NCBI GenBank assembly: GCA_015075175.1
Contig: JABTUV010000007.1
Span: 174,122-238,121, forward strand
Source: a bacterium
Lineage (GTDB): Bacteria > Hinthialibacterota > Hinthialibacteria > H5-UNCL2
DNA: 64,000 nt
Direction: 5' to 3'
Each line of letters starts with the position of its first letter. Position 1 is the stretch's first letter. The notes beneath the pieces are model-generated. The model saw only the letters and a program-made list of their open reading frames with translations. It ran no database searches and had not been told where the DNA came from. Positions 40,938-52,037 of this stretch are shown here, piece after piece. Both the position numbers and the translations under genes were made by a program.

Positions 40938-41987
40938 ATGGCCGACTTCCGCGTCGTACTCATCGAACACGGATACGCCGAGCGCACCCTCGAACGCGGG
41001 ATCATCACCGCCGCGGGCGGCGAGTTCATCGACGCCGAGTCCCTGCCCCGGCCCGAGGCTCTGCGCCTGTGCGAGTCCGCCGACGTGGTCATGCTGCGCC
41101 GCATTACCGTTACCTCGCAGATGCTCTCCGCCTGGCGCCGCTGCAAGCTGGTCATCCGTTACGGCGTCGGCACGGACAACATCGACGTGTCCGCCGCTAC
41201 CCGCCTCGGCATAATGGTCGGCCACGTGCCGACCTATTGCGTGGACGAAGTGGCCACCCACGCGTTGGCGCTGCTGCTGGCCTGCATACGCAACGTCCCC
41301 TGGACGCATCAGCGCATGAGGGAGGGCGCCTGGGACGTGACGCGCACCGCGCCGATCTTCCGTATGGAGGGCCGGACCCTGGGCATCGTCGGGCTGGGCC
41401 AGATCGGCAGTCGTCTGGCGCGCCTCGTGCAGTCCTGGGGCCTCACTGTGCTGGCGACCGATCCTTGGATCGAGCCGCAACACGCGCGCGAACTGGACGT
41501 GAGGCTCGTGTCGCTGGAAGAACTGTGCGGGAGAAGCGATTACATCTCGCTGCACGTCCCCCTGCTGCCGGAGACGCACCACCTGATCGGAACGGCCCAG
41601 CTGGCGGCGATGAAACCGGGCGCCGTGCTCGTCAACACCGCGCGCGGCGGGGTCGTCTATCCCCAGGCGTTGCTTGAGGCGCTGAATCCTGGGAGGTTGG
41701 CGCGCGCCGCGTTGGACGTGTATGAAGAGGAGCCGTTGCCCGGCGATTCGCCCTTGCGCTCCCATCCGCAGGCGCTCTTGACTGACCACATGGGCTGGTA
41801 CTCAGAGGATTCGCAGCGCGACTTGCAGCGCCACGCCGCCGAATTGGCTGTATGCGTCGGTGTCGGCGGCCTGCCCGGCTCGTTGGCCAATCCGCAGGTA
41901 CTTCAGCAACTGGGACGTTTCGACGAATGGCGGCCCGCCGACAACATGCGTTGGCAACTGCGCCGCCTGGCGGCCTTGGGGGAGTGA
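40938..41987 (+). CDS. D-isomer-specific 2-hydroxyacid dehydrogenase (CtBP-like)
   Basis: 349-aa NAD enzyme. The Rossmann motif is LGIVGLGQIGSRLARLVQSW, catalytic Arg in LVNTARGGVVYPQALLEA, Glu in ALDVYEEEPLPG, and His in LLTDHMGWYS. The N-terminal substrate domain keeps the YGVGTDNIDVSAATRLGIMV wording of the phosphoglycerate-dehydrogenase/CtBP group, and no ACT domain is present. May oxidise phosphoglycerate or another hydroxy acid. ATG 40938 after GGGAGAAG. Confidence 0.87.
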   Translation: MADFRVVLIEHGYAERTLERGIITAAGGEFIDAESLPRPEALRLCESADVVMLRRITVTSQMLSAWRRCKLVIRYGVGTDNIDVSAATRLGIMVGHVPTYCVDEVATHALALLLACIRNVPWTHQRMREGAWDVTRTAPIFRMEGRTLGIVGLGQIGSRLARLVQSWGLTVLATDPWIEPQHARELDVRLVSLEELCGRSDYISLHVPLLPETHHLIGTAQLAAMKPGAVLVNTARGGVVYPQALLEALNPGRLARAALDVYEEEPLPGDSPLRSHPQALLTDHMGWYSEDSQRDLQRHAAELAVCVGVGGLPGSLANPQVLQQLGRFDEWRPADNMRWQLRRLAALGE

Positions 41988-42047
41988 GGCAAGGGGCCGT
42001 TCAGGCGGCGACGTGCCGCTGTGGCATCTAACGTCACGACCGCCCCA

Positions 42048-42442
42048 AGCTGTCATTTCGACCGCAGCCAAACTGTCATTTCGACCGCAGGCAAGCTGTC
42101 ATTTCGACCGCAGGGAGAAATCTTCCCCGCGACCGGCGCCTTTCCGCAGGGTTCAAGATTTCTCCCTGCGGTCGAAATGACAGTTGAGCGCAAAAGATTT
42201 CTTCCTGCGGTCGAAATGACAGTTAACGCAAAGATTTCTTCCTGCGGTCGAAATGACAGTTGAGCGGAGATTTTCCTGCGGTCGAAATGACAGTTGAGCG
42301 CAGAGATTTCCTGCGGTCGAAATGACAGTTGAGCGCAGAGATTTCTCCCTGCGGTCGAAATGACAGTTGAGCGCAAGAGATTTCTTCCTGCGGTCGAAGC
42401 GGCAGTTGAGCGCAAAATTTCTCCCGCGGTCGAAGATGACAG
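42048..42442. repeat. Repeat B array: one hairpin plus tandem half-units
   Basis: Left side: three TGTCATTTCGACCGCAGG direct half-units. Centre: an inverted pair around 42100-42180. Right side: about eight reverse half-units (CTGCGGTCGAAATGACAG) joined by a TTGAGCGCARAGATTTC linker, period about 37-41. Units differ by small deletions. Fills the 600-base gap between the dehydrogenase and ftsK; the remaining bases hold no gene. Confidence 0.92.
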
Positions 42443-42587
42443 GGGAAGCGATCACAGCGGTGAAGTTCCCCTCAAGCCAGCGATAATATATCCAGATTTT
42501 GAGTTGCTTAACAGCCGGACGGTGTATCTACACGGCGATTCTCCGATCCCATCGTAACGCCGTTGCGAGGTCTCCGGAGTCTTGTCC

Positions 42588-45043
<2,456 letters not shown>

Positions 45044-45280
45044 CGCCGCCCTTCGACACGGACGGCCCGAGGCGAAATATGTTTCCTGCATGACCCCAAG
45101 TATTGTGCGCGCTTCAGGCCATCCTGCTCAGGGCTGTCGGGTGGGTTGTGCGCTGGACTTGTAGAGCACCGATAACCGGAACCGACAGGGCTGCGCAATT
45201 GGGATAACCGGAAACCGAAGTCCTGAGCCTTTCGAAGGGCGGCTTGGATGCTACGGACCCGCTCCATGCGGGCATCGGCT

Positions 45281-45311
45281 CCCCCCTTAACAAGGGGGGT
45301 TGGGGGGGGAT
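45281..45311. repeat. Repeat E hairpin between ftsK and the TPR lipoprotein gene
   Basis: CCCCCCTTAACAAGGGGGG followed by TTGGGGGGG. Same type as 34407-34432. The rest of the 400-base gap (45044-45280) shows no gene; it may include an ftsK terminator. Confidence 0.75.
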
Positions 45312-45342
45312 GTAGCGTGTCGCCGGCGACGCCGCCCAGCTC

Positions 45343-45370
45343 TTGCCACGGGCGCAAAAACTGTTAACAT
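45343..45370 (+). promoter_or_regulatory. Candidate promoter of the TPR lipoprotein gene
   Basis: TTGCCA (45343-45348), 16-base spacer, TAACAT (45365-45370), about 75 bases upstream of the start. A TACAAT at 45390-45395 is an alternative -10. Confidence 0.4.
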
Positions 45371-45443
45371 TCTCCCTGCCGCAAATCGGTACAATCGCCG
45401 CCCTTCTCTGCTGGGCGGCCCTTCATGCACAGAGGATGGCGAC

Positions 45444-46475
45444 ATGAGAGCACGTCGTTGCGCGTGGGTAGGGATGCTCGGAACCGTCCTGCTCCTTTTG
45501 GGTTGCAGTCTGGAGCGGGAAATGACGGAAAAGGACTTCGTGCGCATCAGCCTGGACCTTTATTACGAAGGTCGGGCGGCGGAGGTTGCGGGAGACTTGG
45601 CCGGCGCGCGCGATCTCTACCTGCGTTCGCTGCGCATCGCCCCGCGGCCCATTGTTTACTACCAGTTGGGGATGCTGGAGTATCAGGAGAAGCGTTACGA
45701 CGCGGCCGTCGAGCAGATGAAGAAGGCGCTGGCGCTTTCGCCCAACTTCACGCAGGCCAGCGAGATGATCAAGCGGATCGAGGCGGGCCAGGAGCTCCTG
45801 TCCTCGCCGGAGGCGCGGCCACGGCTGGCGACGGAGCTGCCGGTGCGCGTTCCTGCACCGCCGGCGGCGGCTTACGGGAGTTCGCGGCCGGCCACGCCGG
45901 AGGGGGAGATCGTGGAGAGTCGTACGACGGCACCGCCTGCGGGTTTGCGGGAAGAAACGCCGCCATCCGTCGCCCTTCCTGCCGTGGGTGAATCCACGTC
46001 CGTCGCCGCGCCCGATACGGATGAGAACCTGGCGGGCGGGCTGCTCCTCTTGCACCAGGGCAAGTATGGCGAAGCCGAGACCTGGTTCAAGGAGCGCCTG
46101 CCGCGCGATCCGGGCAATGCCAACCTGCACTTTTATCTCGGCAACGCGCTGTTTCAGCAGGCGCGTTACAACGAAGCCTACCGGGCGTACCTGCGCGCGT
46201 TGCAGATCGACCCCGACATGGCCCGCGCCTACGTGAACCTGGGTTTCTGCCAGGAGATCCTGGGAACCAGCCTGGAGGCGGAGAGGAGTTACCTGCGCGC
46301 CGTCGAGCTGGCCCATCATCCCGACGCGCTTTACAACCTGGGACTCCTGTACCAGAAGCGCGGCATGTTCCGCGAGTCGATTCGCTACTTGGAGGCCTAC
46401 TTGGCGGCGGTTCCGGCGGGTCCTTCGGCGGATGAGGCCCGCCGGCAGATTCTTCTCATGCGGCGCGAGCGATAG
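45444..46475 (+). CDS. TPR lipoprotein
   Basis: 343-aa exported protein. MRARRCAWVGMLGTVLLLLG then CSLE gives a lipoprotein signal with lipobox LLGC, so the mature protein starts at Cys21. Two blocks of TPR helices: residues 40-115 (GDLAGARDLYLRSLRIAPRP; YDAAVEQMKKALALSPNFTQ) and 200-335 (GKYGEAETWFKERLPRDPGN; YNEAYRAYLRALQIDPDMAR; SLEAERSYLRAVELAHHPDA). A Pro/Ala/Thr-rich linker lies between. Resembles outer-membrane assembly or secretion accessory TPR lipoproteins; no specific partner is visible. ATG 45444 after AGAGGA. Confidence 0.8.
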   Translation: MRARRCAWVGMLGTVLLLLGCSLEREMTEKDFVRISLDLYYEGRAAEVAGDLAGARDLYLRSLRIAPRPIVYYQLGMLEYQEKRYDAAVEQMKKALALSPNFTQASEMIKRIEAGQELLSSPEARPRLATELPVRVPAPPAAAYGSSRPATPEGEIVESRTTAPPAGLREETPPSVALPAVGESTSVAAPDTDENLAGGLLLLHQGKYGEAETWFKERLPRDPGNANLHFYLGNALFQQARYNEAYRAYLRALQIDPDMARAYVNLGFCQEILGTSLEAERSYLRAVELAHHPDALYNLGLLYQKRGMFRESIRYLEAYLAAVPAGPSADEARRQILLMRRER

Positions 46476-46488
46476 GCAATTGCAGGGC

Positions 46489-46619
46489 TGTCATTTCGAC
46501 CGAAGGGAGAAATCCTCGAATTGCAGGTCGAGGATTTCTCCCTTCGGTCGAAATGACAGCTGAGAATAAGGAATGACAGCTGAGCATAAGGGATGACAGC
46601 TAAGAATAAGGAATGACAG
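46489..46619. repeat. Repeat B hairpin with three 20-base tandem units
   Basis: 26-base perfect arms at 46489-46514 and 46533-46558, then three tandem units of GCTGAGAATAAGGAATGACA type to 46619. The units reuse the ATGACAG end of the arm, suggesting slippage. Confidence 0.88.
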
Positions 46620-46649
46620 CCAAAGAGTGACCGCCAAGGAGTGTGCGTG

Positions 46650-46937
46650 ATGGCGTTTTCCGGTACGGTCGATGAGCTGGGACGATGGTTCGGCAGAGTC
46701 GCCCTGGCGTTGCGCAAGAATCCGTTCGGCATGTCGCGGGACGAGGCCAAGAAGGCCTATTTCCGCTTCCACCATCGGGGTGAAAGGGAGGAGCAGCCGG
46801 ACGCGCCCGACGATCCGGCGGCCAAGATCGACCGCATCATGCGCTACATGGAGGAGACCAGCGCCAAGTTGTCCAAGATCGAAGAGGACATCGAGTTTTT
46901 GAAAGAGCAGGTGGGATTGATCTTGAAGAAGCTGTAG
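46650..46937 (+). CDS. Small coiled-coil protein
   Basis: 95-aa hypothetical protein, soluble. MAFSGTVDELGRWFGRVALA is amphipathic; the C-terminal 45 residues (AAKIDRIMRYMEETSAKLSK, IEEDIEFLKEQVGLILKKL) form a clear heptad coiled coil. AAGGAG eight bases before ATG 46650 fixes the start. Its TAG stop is the start of a repeat A copy. I do not recognise the family; could be a partner that oligomerises through its tail. Confidence 0.65.
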   Translation: MAFSGTVDELGRWFGRVALALRKNPFGMSRDEAKKAYFRFHHRGEREEQPDAPDDPAAKIDRIMRYMEETSAKLSKIEEDIEFLKEQVGLILKKL

Positions 46938-46955
46938 GGTGCGCACGGCGCACCG
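46935..46955 (+). repeat. Repeat A copy supplying a stop codon
   Basis: TAGGGTGCGCACGGCGCACC; its first three bases are the stop of the gene ending at 46937. A degenerate second copy (GTATGGCGCGCACGGCGCC) follows at about 46973. Confidence 0.85.
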
Positions 46956-47045
46956 CTGCGGTTAAAGAGACTGTATGGCGCGCACGGCGCCGGCGCGGCG
47001 CCGGATCCTGCGACGCTTCAGCAGGCCGAAGGTCGCCGAAGCGCT

Positions 47046-47912
47046 CTAAATCGAAGCGGGGCCTTGATGCGCCGTCATCCACCTCTGGACAGCCTGACCG
47101 ACGGGATGCATGGGAAACGTGGAAAGGAACTTCCGGCATAAACTCAACGCGTGCGCCGTGTCCTTCAGGTGCTCGCCGTAAATCAGTATCATGTAGTAAA
47201 CGGCTTCAGGCGCGTAGCGAGTGTCCATGATGCGGTTGGCCGCCCGCTTGTAGGCATCCAACGCATTTTGAAAATCGCCTTTTGCTTCAAAGGCCCGTCC
47301 GGCCTTGATGAGTGCGTCCGATGAGAGCTGATCCACACGACCCTGTTTCTGCAACTTCCCATAAGCGCGGAGGGCGGAAGTCGAACGGCGCACGGGCCGC
47401 GTTCCCGTGGGCGCACCCGCCGAGCCAGGCGCCCTCGTGATCTTGGCTCCAGCCGCAGCCTGCAACAGCGGCCCCGCGGAGAAGAGGCCCATCACCAGTG
47501 TGAGAATAATCCAGTACCACCGTTTCGGCGGCTCAGCCGTCCACGTTCCGTGGTTTCGCTTTTCGTAATATATGATCTTGGTGGGCGGTCTCCTAAGTTG
47601 CTCCCAGTAACGGTCTTCGTGAACAATAGGCGCCGATCCCCATCGCGTAACGGACACACGATCTTGCATTCGCCCAAAATTGTGTTCGACGTCATCGACG
47701 ACATAAGCGTAGTATGAAACATGAAACGTCTCTTCCTTGCCTCCGCTTGACGGTCTGGTTTCAAATTTCTCTACTAAGTTCGCGGTCGATTCGACGTAGC
47801 GGGAATAGTGATATAATCGCGTTACGGTTGTGTACAGACACCATAAGAAGATGACTCCAAAAACAGCGCCGGCGATTAGATTGACGATGGGTGGGTTTTG
47901 GGCCTCGCGCAT
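47046..47912 (-). CDS. DUF3592-like membrane protein with TPR-like tail
   Basis: 288-aa protein. Helix 1 (PPIVNLIAGAVFGVIFLWCL), then an extracytoplasmic beta domain (TFHVSYYAYVVDDVEHNFGR) with the pattern of DUF3592 proteins (a conserved Y-x-Y-x-V-x-G-like strand and closing Tyr-Tyr-x-Lys-Arg), helix 2 (RWYWIILTLVMGLFSAGPLL), and a cytosolic helical tail (AFEAKGDFQNALDAYKRAAN; HALSLCRKFLSTFPMHPVGQ) like TPR units. AAAGGA lies ten bases before ATG 47912. Function unknown. Confidence 0.65.
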   Translation of the reverse strand: MREAQNPPIVNLIAGAVFGVIFLWCLYTTVTRLYHYSRYVESTANLVEKFETRPSSGGKEETFHVSYYAYVVDDVEHNFGRMQDRVSVTRWGSAPIVHEDRYWEQLRRPPTKIIYYEKRNHGTWTAEPPKRWYWIILTLVMGLFSAGPLLQAAAGAKITRAPGSAGAPTGTRPVRRSTSALRAYGKLQKQGRVDQLSSDALIKAGRAFEAKGDFQNALDAYKRAANRIMDTRYAPEAVYYMILIYGEHLKDTAHALSLCRKFLSTFPMHPVGQAVQRWMTAHQGPASI

Positions 47913-48296
47913 GGCCAGATGGTCCTTTGGCAATGGTCGCCGCGAAATACCGATGTCCGATGGAGCGATCTTGATGGTATCACAGACGAAACAGGCAAGT
48001 CAAGGCGGTGACCCGTTGACAGGTGCAGTCGCAAAAATTTTCGGCTGCACATCGCGCGGAACTGCTCCAAGCGGTCGCCGCGGTTGCGGGGGGGCTGAGC
48101 CGTCACTTCGACCGAACCACGCTGTCATTTCGACCGAAGGGAGAAATCCTACCCGCCGCCGCCGCGGTGCGAGTACGCGGGAGAAGATTTCTCCCTTCGG
48201 TCGAAATGACAGATTCACCGCCATGTGCAAAAAACTCGATTTGCGCTTTCTGTTGCGCCGTTCACCAGGCGGACACAGCCGTGGCGAGCGTCCCCC
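47913..48296. other. Gap with repeat B hairpin
   Basis: 380 bases between two minus-strand genes. Contains the repeat B hairpin 48123-48211; the remainder has no coding frame with recognisable content. Confidence 0.6.
48123..48211. repeat. Repeat B hairpin, perfect 26-base arms
   Basis: Arms 48123-48148 and 48186-48211 match the 5347 and 46489 copies exactly at the TGTCATTTCGACCGAAGG half, with a different loop (about 37 bases). Loop differences show the arms are conserved while the middle is free. Confidence 0.9.
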
Positions 48297-49340
48297 TCAC
48301 GCACCCGCCGAGTCGGGCGACCGGTTGCCTTGGGAGCGGTGGGATGCCGCCAATTCCTGCGCCACTTCCCATTCGATTCGTTCCAGCACTTGCGGCAGCG
48401 GCATTTCCACCTTGGCGCCGGCGGCGCGCACGTGGCCGCCCCCGCCGAAACGGCCGGCGATCTTGTTGACGTCCACCCCGCCCTTGGAGCGGAAGTTAAG
48501 CTTGCAGCGCGTCGGCGAAAGTTCGACCACGAGCGCGATCACCTCCACGTCGCGCACAATGCGGGGAACTTCGACCACCCCCTCCAGCTCGGAATAGCTG
48601 ATGCCCTCGCGGCGGATCGACTCCTCGGTGATGTAAAAGAGCGCCAGGCGGCCGTCCAGTTTGGCCGCCAGCGTCTGCATTGCCGCCACGATCACGCGCA
48701 TGGCCGGCCAGCTGCGGAACTCGCGATACTCGCCGTAGGCCGCCTCCGAACTGACCCCCATGTCCAGAAAGCGCGCGGCCATGCGCAGCGTGCGGCCGTC
48801 GGTGTTGCTGAAGCGATACCAGCCCGTGTCCGTCGCAATCGCGGAATAGAGCACGCGCGCCGCTTCCAGTGTGAAGGTCACGCCGCAGGCGTCCCACAGC
48901 TCCGCCACGAGCAGGCCCGTGCTGGAGGCGCCCGTGTCGATCAACGCCACGTCGAAGCCGTCGCCGTTGCCCACGTGGTGGTCCAGGCACAGGCGCCGCA
49001 TCGAGTGCGCCCTAAGCGGCTCCTCCAGTTTTCCCAACCGATGCATGTAGCCCGCGTCCAGCAGCCAGTGGACTTCGCCGGGGAGAAGCTCCAACCTCCG
49101 CTCCGGCAGGTACGAGCGGCAGACGCGGTCGGGATCGAGATACTTCAGGCTGTCGTACAGCGGCTCCTCCAGCACGATGCGCGCGCGCCGTCCGAGCTTT
49201 TGCAAAAGGTAATAGAGTCCCAGTGACGCACCGACGGCGTCGGCTTCCGGATTGGCGTGGGTCGTAATTAAGAAGGGAACATCCCGCTGCAGTTCGTCCA
49301 GGAGCGGACGCCAGGCGGACGGCGGTAGACCATTACTCAT
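48297..49340 (-). CDS. DHH family phosphoesterase (NrnA-like nanoRNase/pAp phosphatase)
   Basis: 347-aa enzyme. THANPEADAVGASLGLYYLL is motif I (normally HxNPDxDA; here Glu replaces the first Asp), RRLCLDHHVGNGDGFDVALI is the DHH motif, and GRFGGGGHVRAAGAKVEM is the GGGH(VR)AA motif of the DHHA1 domain. Role: degrades 2-5 nt RNAs and/or pAp. The Glu substitution is seen in some NrnA-like proteins and need not abolish metal binding. The ATG at 49340 has AAGGAG six bases upstream; an adjacent ATG at 49343 would be too close. Confidence 0.88.
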   Translation of the reverse strand: MSNGLPPSAWRPLLDELQRDVPFLITTHANPEADAVGASLGLYYLLQKLGRRARIVLEEPLYDSLKYLDPDRVCRSYLPERRLELLPGEVHWLLDAGYMHRLGKLEEPLRAHSMRRLCLDHHVGNGDGFDVALIDTGASSTGLLVAELWDACGVTFTLEAARVLYSAIATDTGWYRFSNTDGRTLRMAARFLDMGVSSEAAYGEYREFRSWPAMRVIVAAMQTLAAKLDGRLALFYITEESIRREGISYSELEGVVEVPRIVRDVEVIALVVELSPTRCKLNFRSKGGVDVNKIAGRFGGGGHVRAAGAKVEMPLPQVLERIEWEVAQELAASHRSQGNRSPDSAGA

Positions 49341-49485
49341 CATTGACTCCTTGTCGCGTTGCGCCAGATTAGCCGTCAGGCGCGCGCCGCGCAACGTGAA
49401 ATCCAACGCCAAACCACTTGATGAATCGGGCCAAGCCGGTTAAGAATGCTCTCCGTATACGAGTGACGACTACGGAGGTTCTTCC

Positions 49486-50134
49486 ATGTCCGCAGCCTTC
49501 TTTCCTGGTGTCGCTCTCTGCCTCTTTTGCCGGCCGCGCTGGCTCAATCCGACGCCGCCCACGACCGAGCCTGATCCGCTCGCGCCCGTGGCCGACGCGC
49601 CCGGTCTGCCGCGTGCTCATCCAGCGACTCCATCTCCATCGACACACCCTGCCCGGTGCGCGAAGCTCTCGCCAGCTCATAATGTGCCGTCCTACTGAGA
49701 ATTGCGGTCCGACCAGCCCTGGGCGATCGAGGAAACGGACGAGTGGTTGGGGACGGCAGTGGGACGTAGTCCACTTCAACTTCGGACTGCACGACATCCG
49801 GCGCATGGACGACGGCAGCCGCCGCGTCGAGCCCGCGACCTACAGAGAGAATCTCCCGCATCATCGTCGCCCGCAAGCGGACGGGCGCCAAGCGATCAAA
49901 CCACACCACGTTCCCAACGGGCGCCTCTATCCGTTCGCGTTTTGGAGACGTGGGACTCCTATAACAGCATCGCCGAAAGGGTGATGAAGGAGAACGGCGT
50001 CGCCATCAACGATCTCTACGCCTTCGCCCTGCCGCGCCTGGCGGAGTTGCAGCGGCCCAACAACGTGCACTTCACGCCAAAAGGCTCGAGCGCTGGCGCA
50101 GCAGGTGGTGGCGAAGATCAGAGAGGCGCTGTAG
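49486..50134 (+). pseudogene. SGNH/GDSL hydrolase, frame-disrupted
   Basis: Secreted esterase-type protein (MSAAFFPGVALCLF signal) with fragments in several frames: SSDSISIDTPCPVREALA (block I with Ser), RPTENCGPTS, WDVVHFNFGLHDIRRMDDGS, RRVEPATYRENL, and a clean C terminus (VMKENGVAINDLYAFALPRL; NNVHFTPKGS, which carries the block V His). The order is that of planctomycete/verrucomicrobial GDSL hydrolases (about 215 residues). Missing single bases explain the breaks. ATG 49486 follows GGAGG. Stop TAG at 50132-50134 is the first three bases of repeat A. Directly upstream of a peptidase gene. Confidence 0.72.
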
Positions 50135-50152
50135 GGTGCGCACCGCGCAACG
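50132..50152 (+). repeat. Repeat A copy supplying the GDSL stop
   Basis: TAGGGTGCGCACCGCGCAAC. TAG is in frame as the stop of the hydrolase gene. Confidence 0.8.
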
Positions 50153-50205
50153 TTTGGCTGCCTCTTGACCTGGCTCATAAGCATTCCCGCTCATATCTGC
50201 GCCAT

Positions 50206-51386
50206 ATGCCATTTGGTTTCGTGTTTCTTACTTTGCATGTTCCACAGAGCCTGTCCGTCCAGGACTTCAGGCTGCAGGTCCGCTCGGATCCGACGGCGCC
50301 ACGATCCAGAAGTTGGGCGAGAATCACTTCAAGGTCTCGCTCGGCGCCGCGCCGGGTCATCCCGACTGGCCCAACCTCCTGCAGTTTACCATCCTGCGCA
50401 ACGCCAAAGGCAACGCCCTGCAACTCGACGTAGTCTTCACGGGCGGGACGGGCTATTCTTTCAACGAGTATTTTCAGTCTTATTCCTATGATGGGGTGAA
50501 TTGGCGCCCCGTGGACTGGAAGCTCGGGCATCGCATGAGCAAACAGGAGGATTCGATTACCTTTCCCGTTTTTGAGAAAAACAGGGTTTACGTCGGCAGG
50601 CAGGTTCCTCTGTCCTTTGAGCATATTGAGAGCTTTATCAAAAAGTGGCGAAAAACCCCTCACGTCACAGTTCATGTCATAGGGAAATCGCTTGAGCGAA
50701 GAAACCTGTACCGAATTGAGATTACGGACGCCAACAGTCCCCATCCACGCGATGAACGGTGGGTGCACTGGTTCGCCAATCAGCATCCCGGCGAGCACAA
50801 CTCACAGTGGCGCATGGTGGGCATGATCGAGTGGCTCCTGTCGGACGAGGGTGCGGACTGCCGGCGGCGCTTCATTTGCCATTTCAATCCCATGATGAGT
50901 CCGGACGCACCGTCGCACGGCTGGTATCGTATTAACGCCCAGGGCGTGGACATGAATCGCGCGTACCGGGCCGAGGGTTCCGATAAGGATGCGCAGGCGC
51001 ACGAGGCGTATCTTTATCAGCGCGATCTGGAGAGTCTTTTTGCAAGCACCGAACCGCCGACTTCGCTGTGGTGCATGCACACGTGGAGCGGCAACGTGGA
51101 TCCGCGCATTCTGCCCGGCCCGGAGATGGCGCCGCTGGGTGGTTGGGAGACGCTGCGGGACCTGATCAACCGGCACAACCACGCCGACCTGGTCCGCCCG
51201 ATGGCGAAGTGGGTGGTGAAACCCGAGACGCGCACCTACTGGACGGACGGCATGCATGTTCAGTTCGGCGCGACGTCGGTTTTGTGCGAAGGCGGTGCGA
51301 TTATTAAGACGAAGGAGGCCAACAAGGAGTCGGGGGTGGTATTGATGAAGGGGTTGGCGGAGTATTACCGCGGCACGCGACCCTAG
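50206..51386 (+). pseudogene. M14 zinc carboxypeptidase-like protein, one frame break
   Basis: Secreted or periplasmic peptidase. A hydrophobic start (MPFGFVFLTLHVPQSLSV) is followed by a frame change near 50270, then the main body from about 50290 (AGPLGSDGATIQKLGENHFK to VLMKGLAEYYRGTRP). NQHPGEHNSQWRMVGMIEWL gives the zinc-binding HxxE, LWCMHTWSGNVDP the third ligand His, GVDMNRAYRAEG the substrate Asn-Arg, and TSVLCEGGAI the catalytic Glu. The N-terminal 130 residues form a beta domain as in M14 subfamilies from planctomycetes. Substrate (C-terminal amino acid or amide) is not known. Confidence 0.78.
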
Positions 51387-51400
51387 GTCGCGCACGCGTC

Positions 51401-51805
51401 TTACTCGGCCTCCCAGTCCTCGATGCGCAAACCGGGCACACGCGAGAACTCGCGCACGTTGTGCGTCACAAGCGTTACATCATGAGCGAGAGCGGTCGCG
51501 GCGATGAGCGGGTCATTGGCTCCGATCATCCGCCCCCCGTTGTGCAGCCCCGCTCCAATTCGTCCGTAAGGTCGAGCCGCGGTGGAATCCAAAGGTAACG
51601 AAGGTATTCTGTCCAGAAAATCGGAAATCATCTCCGGGTTCACGTCCCGCTTTGTCCTGAGAAAAGCCCCGAAATAGAGGTCGGCCTCCATGGCGGCGCA
51701 AATGACCAACTCACTCGCGGAGGGCGGCGCAATCCGCCGGGCAACGTTTGTGCGCGCCTGGTTCAAGAAAGCGATGCAGGCCGTACTGTCGAGAAGATAC
51801 GTCAC
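51401..51805 (-). CDS. PIN-domain ribonuclease toxin (VapC-like)
   Basis: 134-aa PIN domain. The acidic residues are MTYLLDSTACIAFLNQ (Asp6), LVICAAMEADLYFGAF (Glu/Asp), and MIGANDPLIAATALAHD, DVTLVTHNVREFSRVPGLRI with the second and third acidic sites, the usual layout for VapC. It cleaves RNA (often tRNA or rRNA) and is held inactive by a VapB antitoxin. The GTG at 51805 lies 15 bases after the putative antitoxin stop. The operon sits at the repeat A copy after valS. Confidence 0.82.
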   Translation of the reverse strand: MTYLLDSTACIAFLNQARTNVARRIAPPSASELVICAAMEADLYFGAFLRTKRDVNPEMISDFLDRIPSLPLDSTAARPYGRIGAGLHNGGRMIGANDPLIAATALAHDVTLVTHNVREFSRVPGLRIEDWEAE

Positions 51806-51820
51806 GGCAACAGACTCGGT

Positions 51821-52033
51821 TCATCCAGCCGCGGTTGCGAGCGGCTCGCCCTTCCAGGCGCCGGCAAAACGCGCTACAAAACCCCTGCCCCAGGTCTCCG
51901 CGTCGCCGACCACCGGGCCTGTCGCACTCTCCTCGTTCACGCTGAGCACGCCTTCCACGTCCTTGCCGCGCATCGATTCGGGAACCATGAGCTTCAGCGC
52001 GCCGCCAGGACCGATTTGGTGCGCGCTGCGCAC
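51821..52033 (-). CDS. Putative VapB antitoxin, start overlapping repeat A
   Basis: 70 codons upstream of the toxin in the same orientation. The credible part is VPESMRGKDVEGVLSVNEES, with a GALKL...VPE element like the DNA-binding beta strand of AbrB/VapB proteins, then WGRGFVARFAGAWKGEPLA. The frame starts with a GTG inside the repeat that follows the valS stop; no ribosome site lies there, so the true start may be the ATG at 51988. Family assignment rests on gene order more than sequence. Confidence 0.5.
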   Translation of the reverse strand: MRSAHQIGPGGALKLMVPESMRGKDVEGVLSVNEESATGPVVGDAETWGRGFVARFAGAWKGEPLATAAG

Positions 52034-52037
52034 CCTA
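52017..52037 (-). repeat. Repeat A copy supplying the valS stop
   Basis: On the minus strand TAGGGTGCGCAGCGCGCACC. TAG is the valS stop and the GTG within is the first possible start of the antitoxin frame. Confidence 0.85.

Noticed and set aside
42048..42442. CRISPR-like appearance of the 37-41 base array
   Set aside because: Units touch each other with a near-constant linker; there are no unique spacers and no cas genes. It is a tandem repeat.
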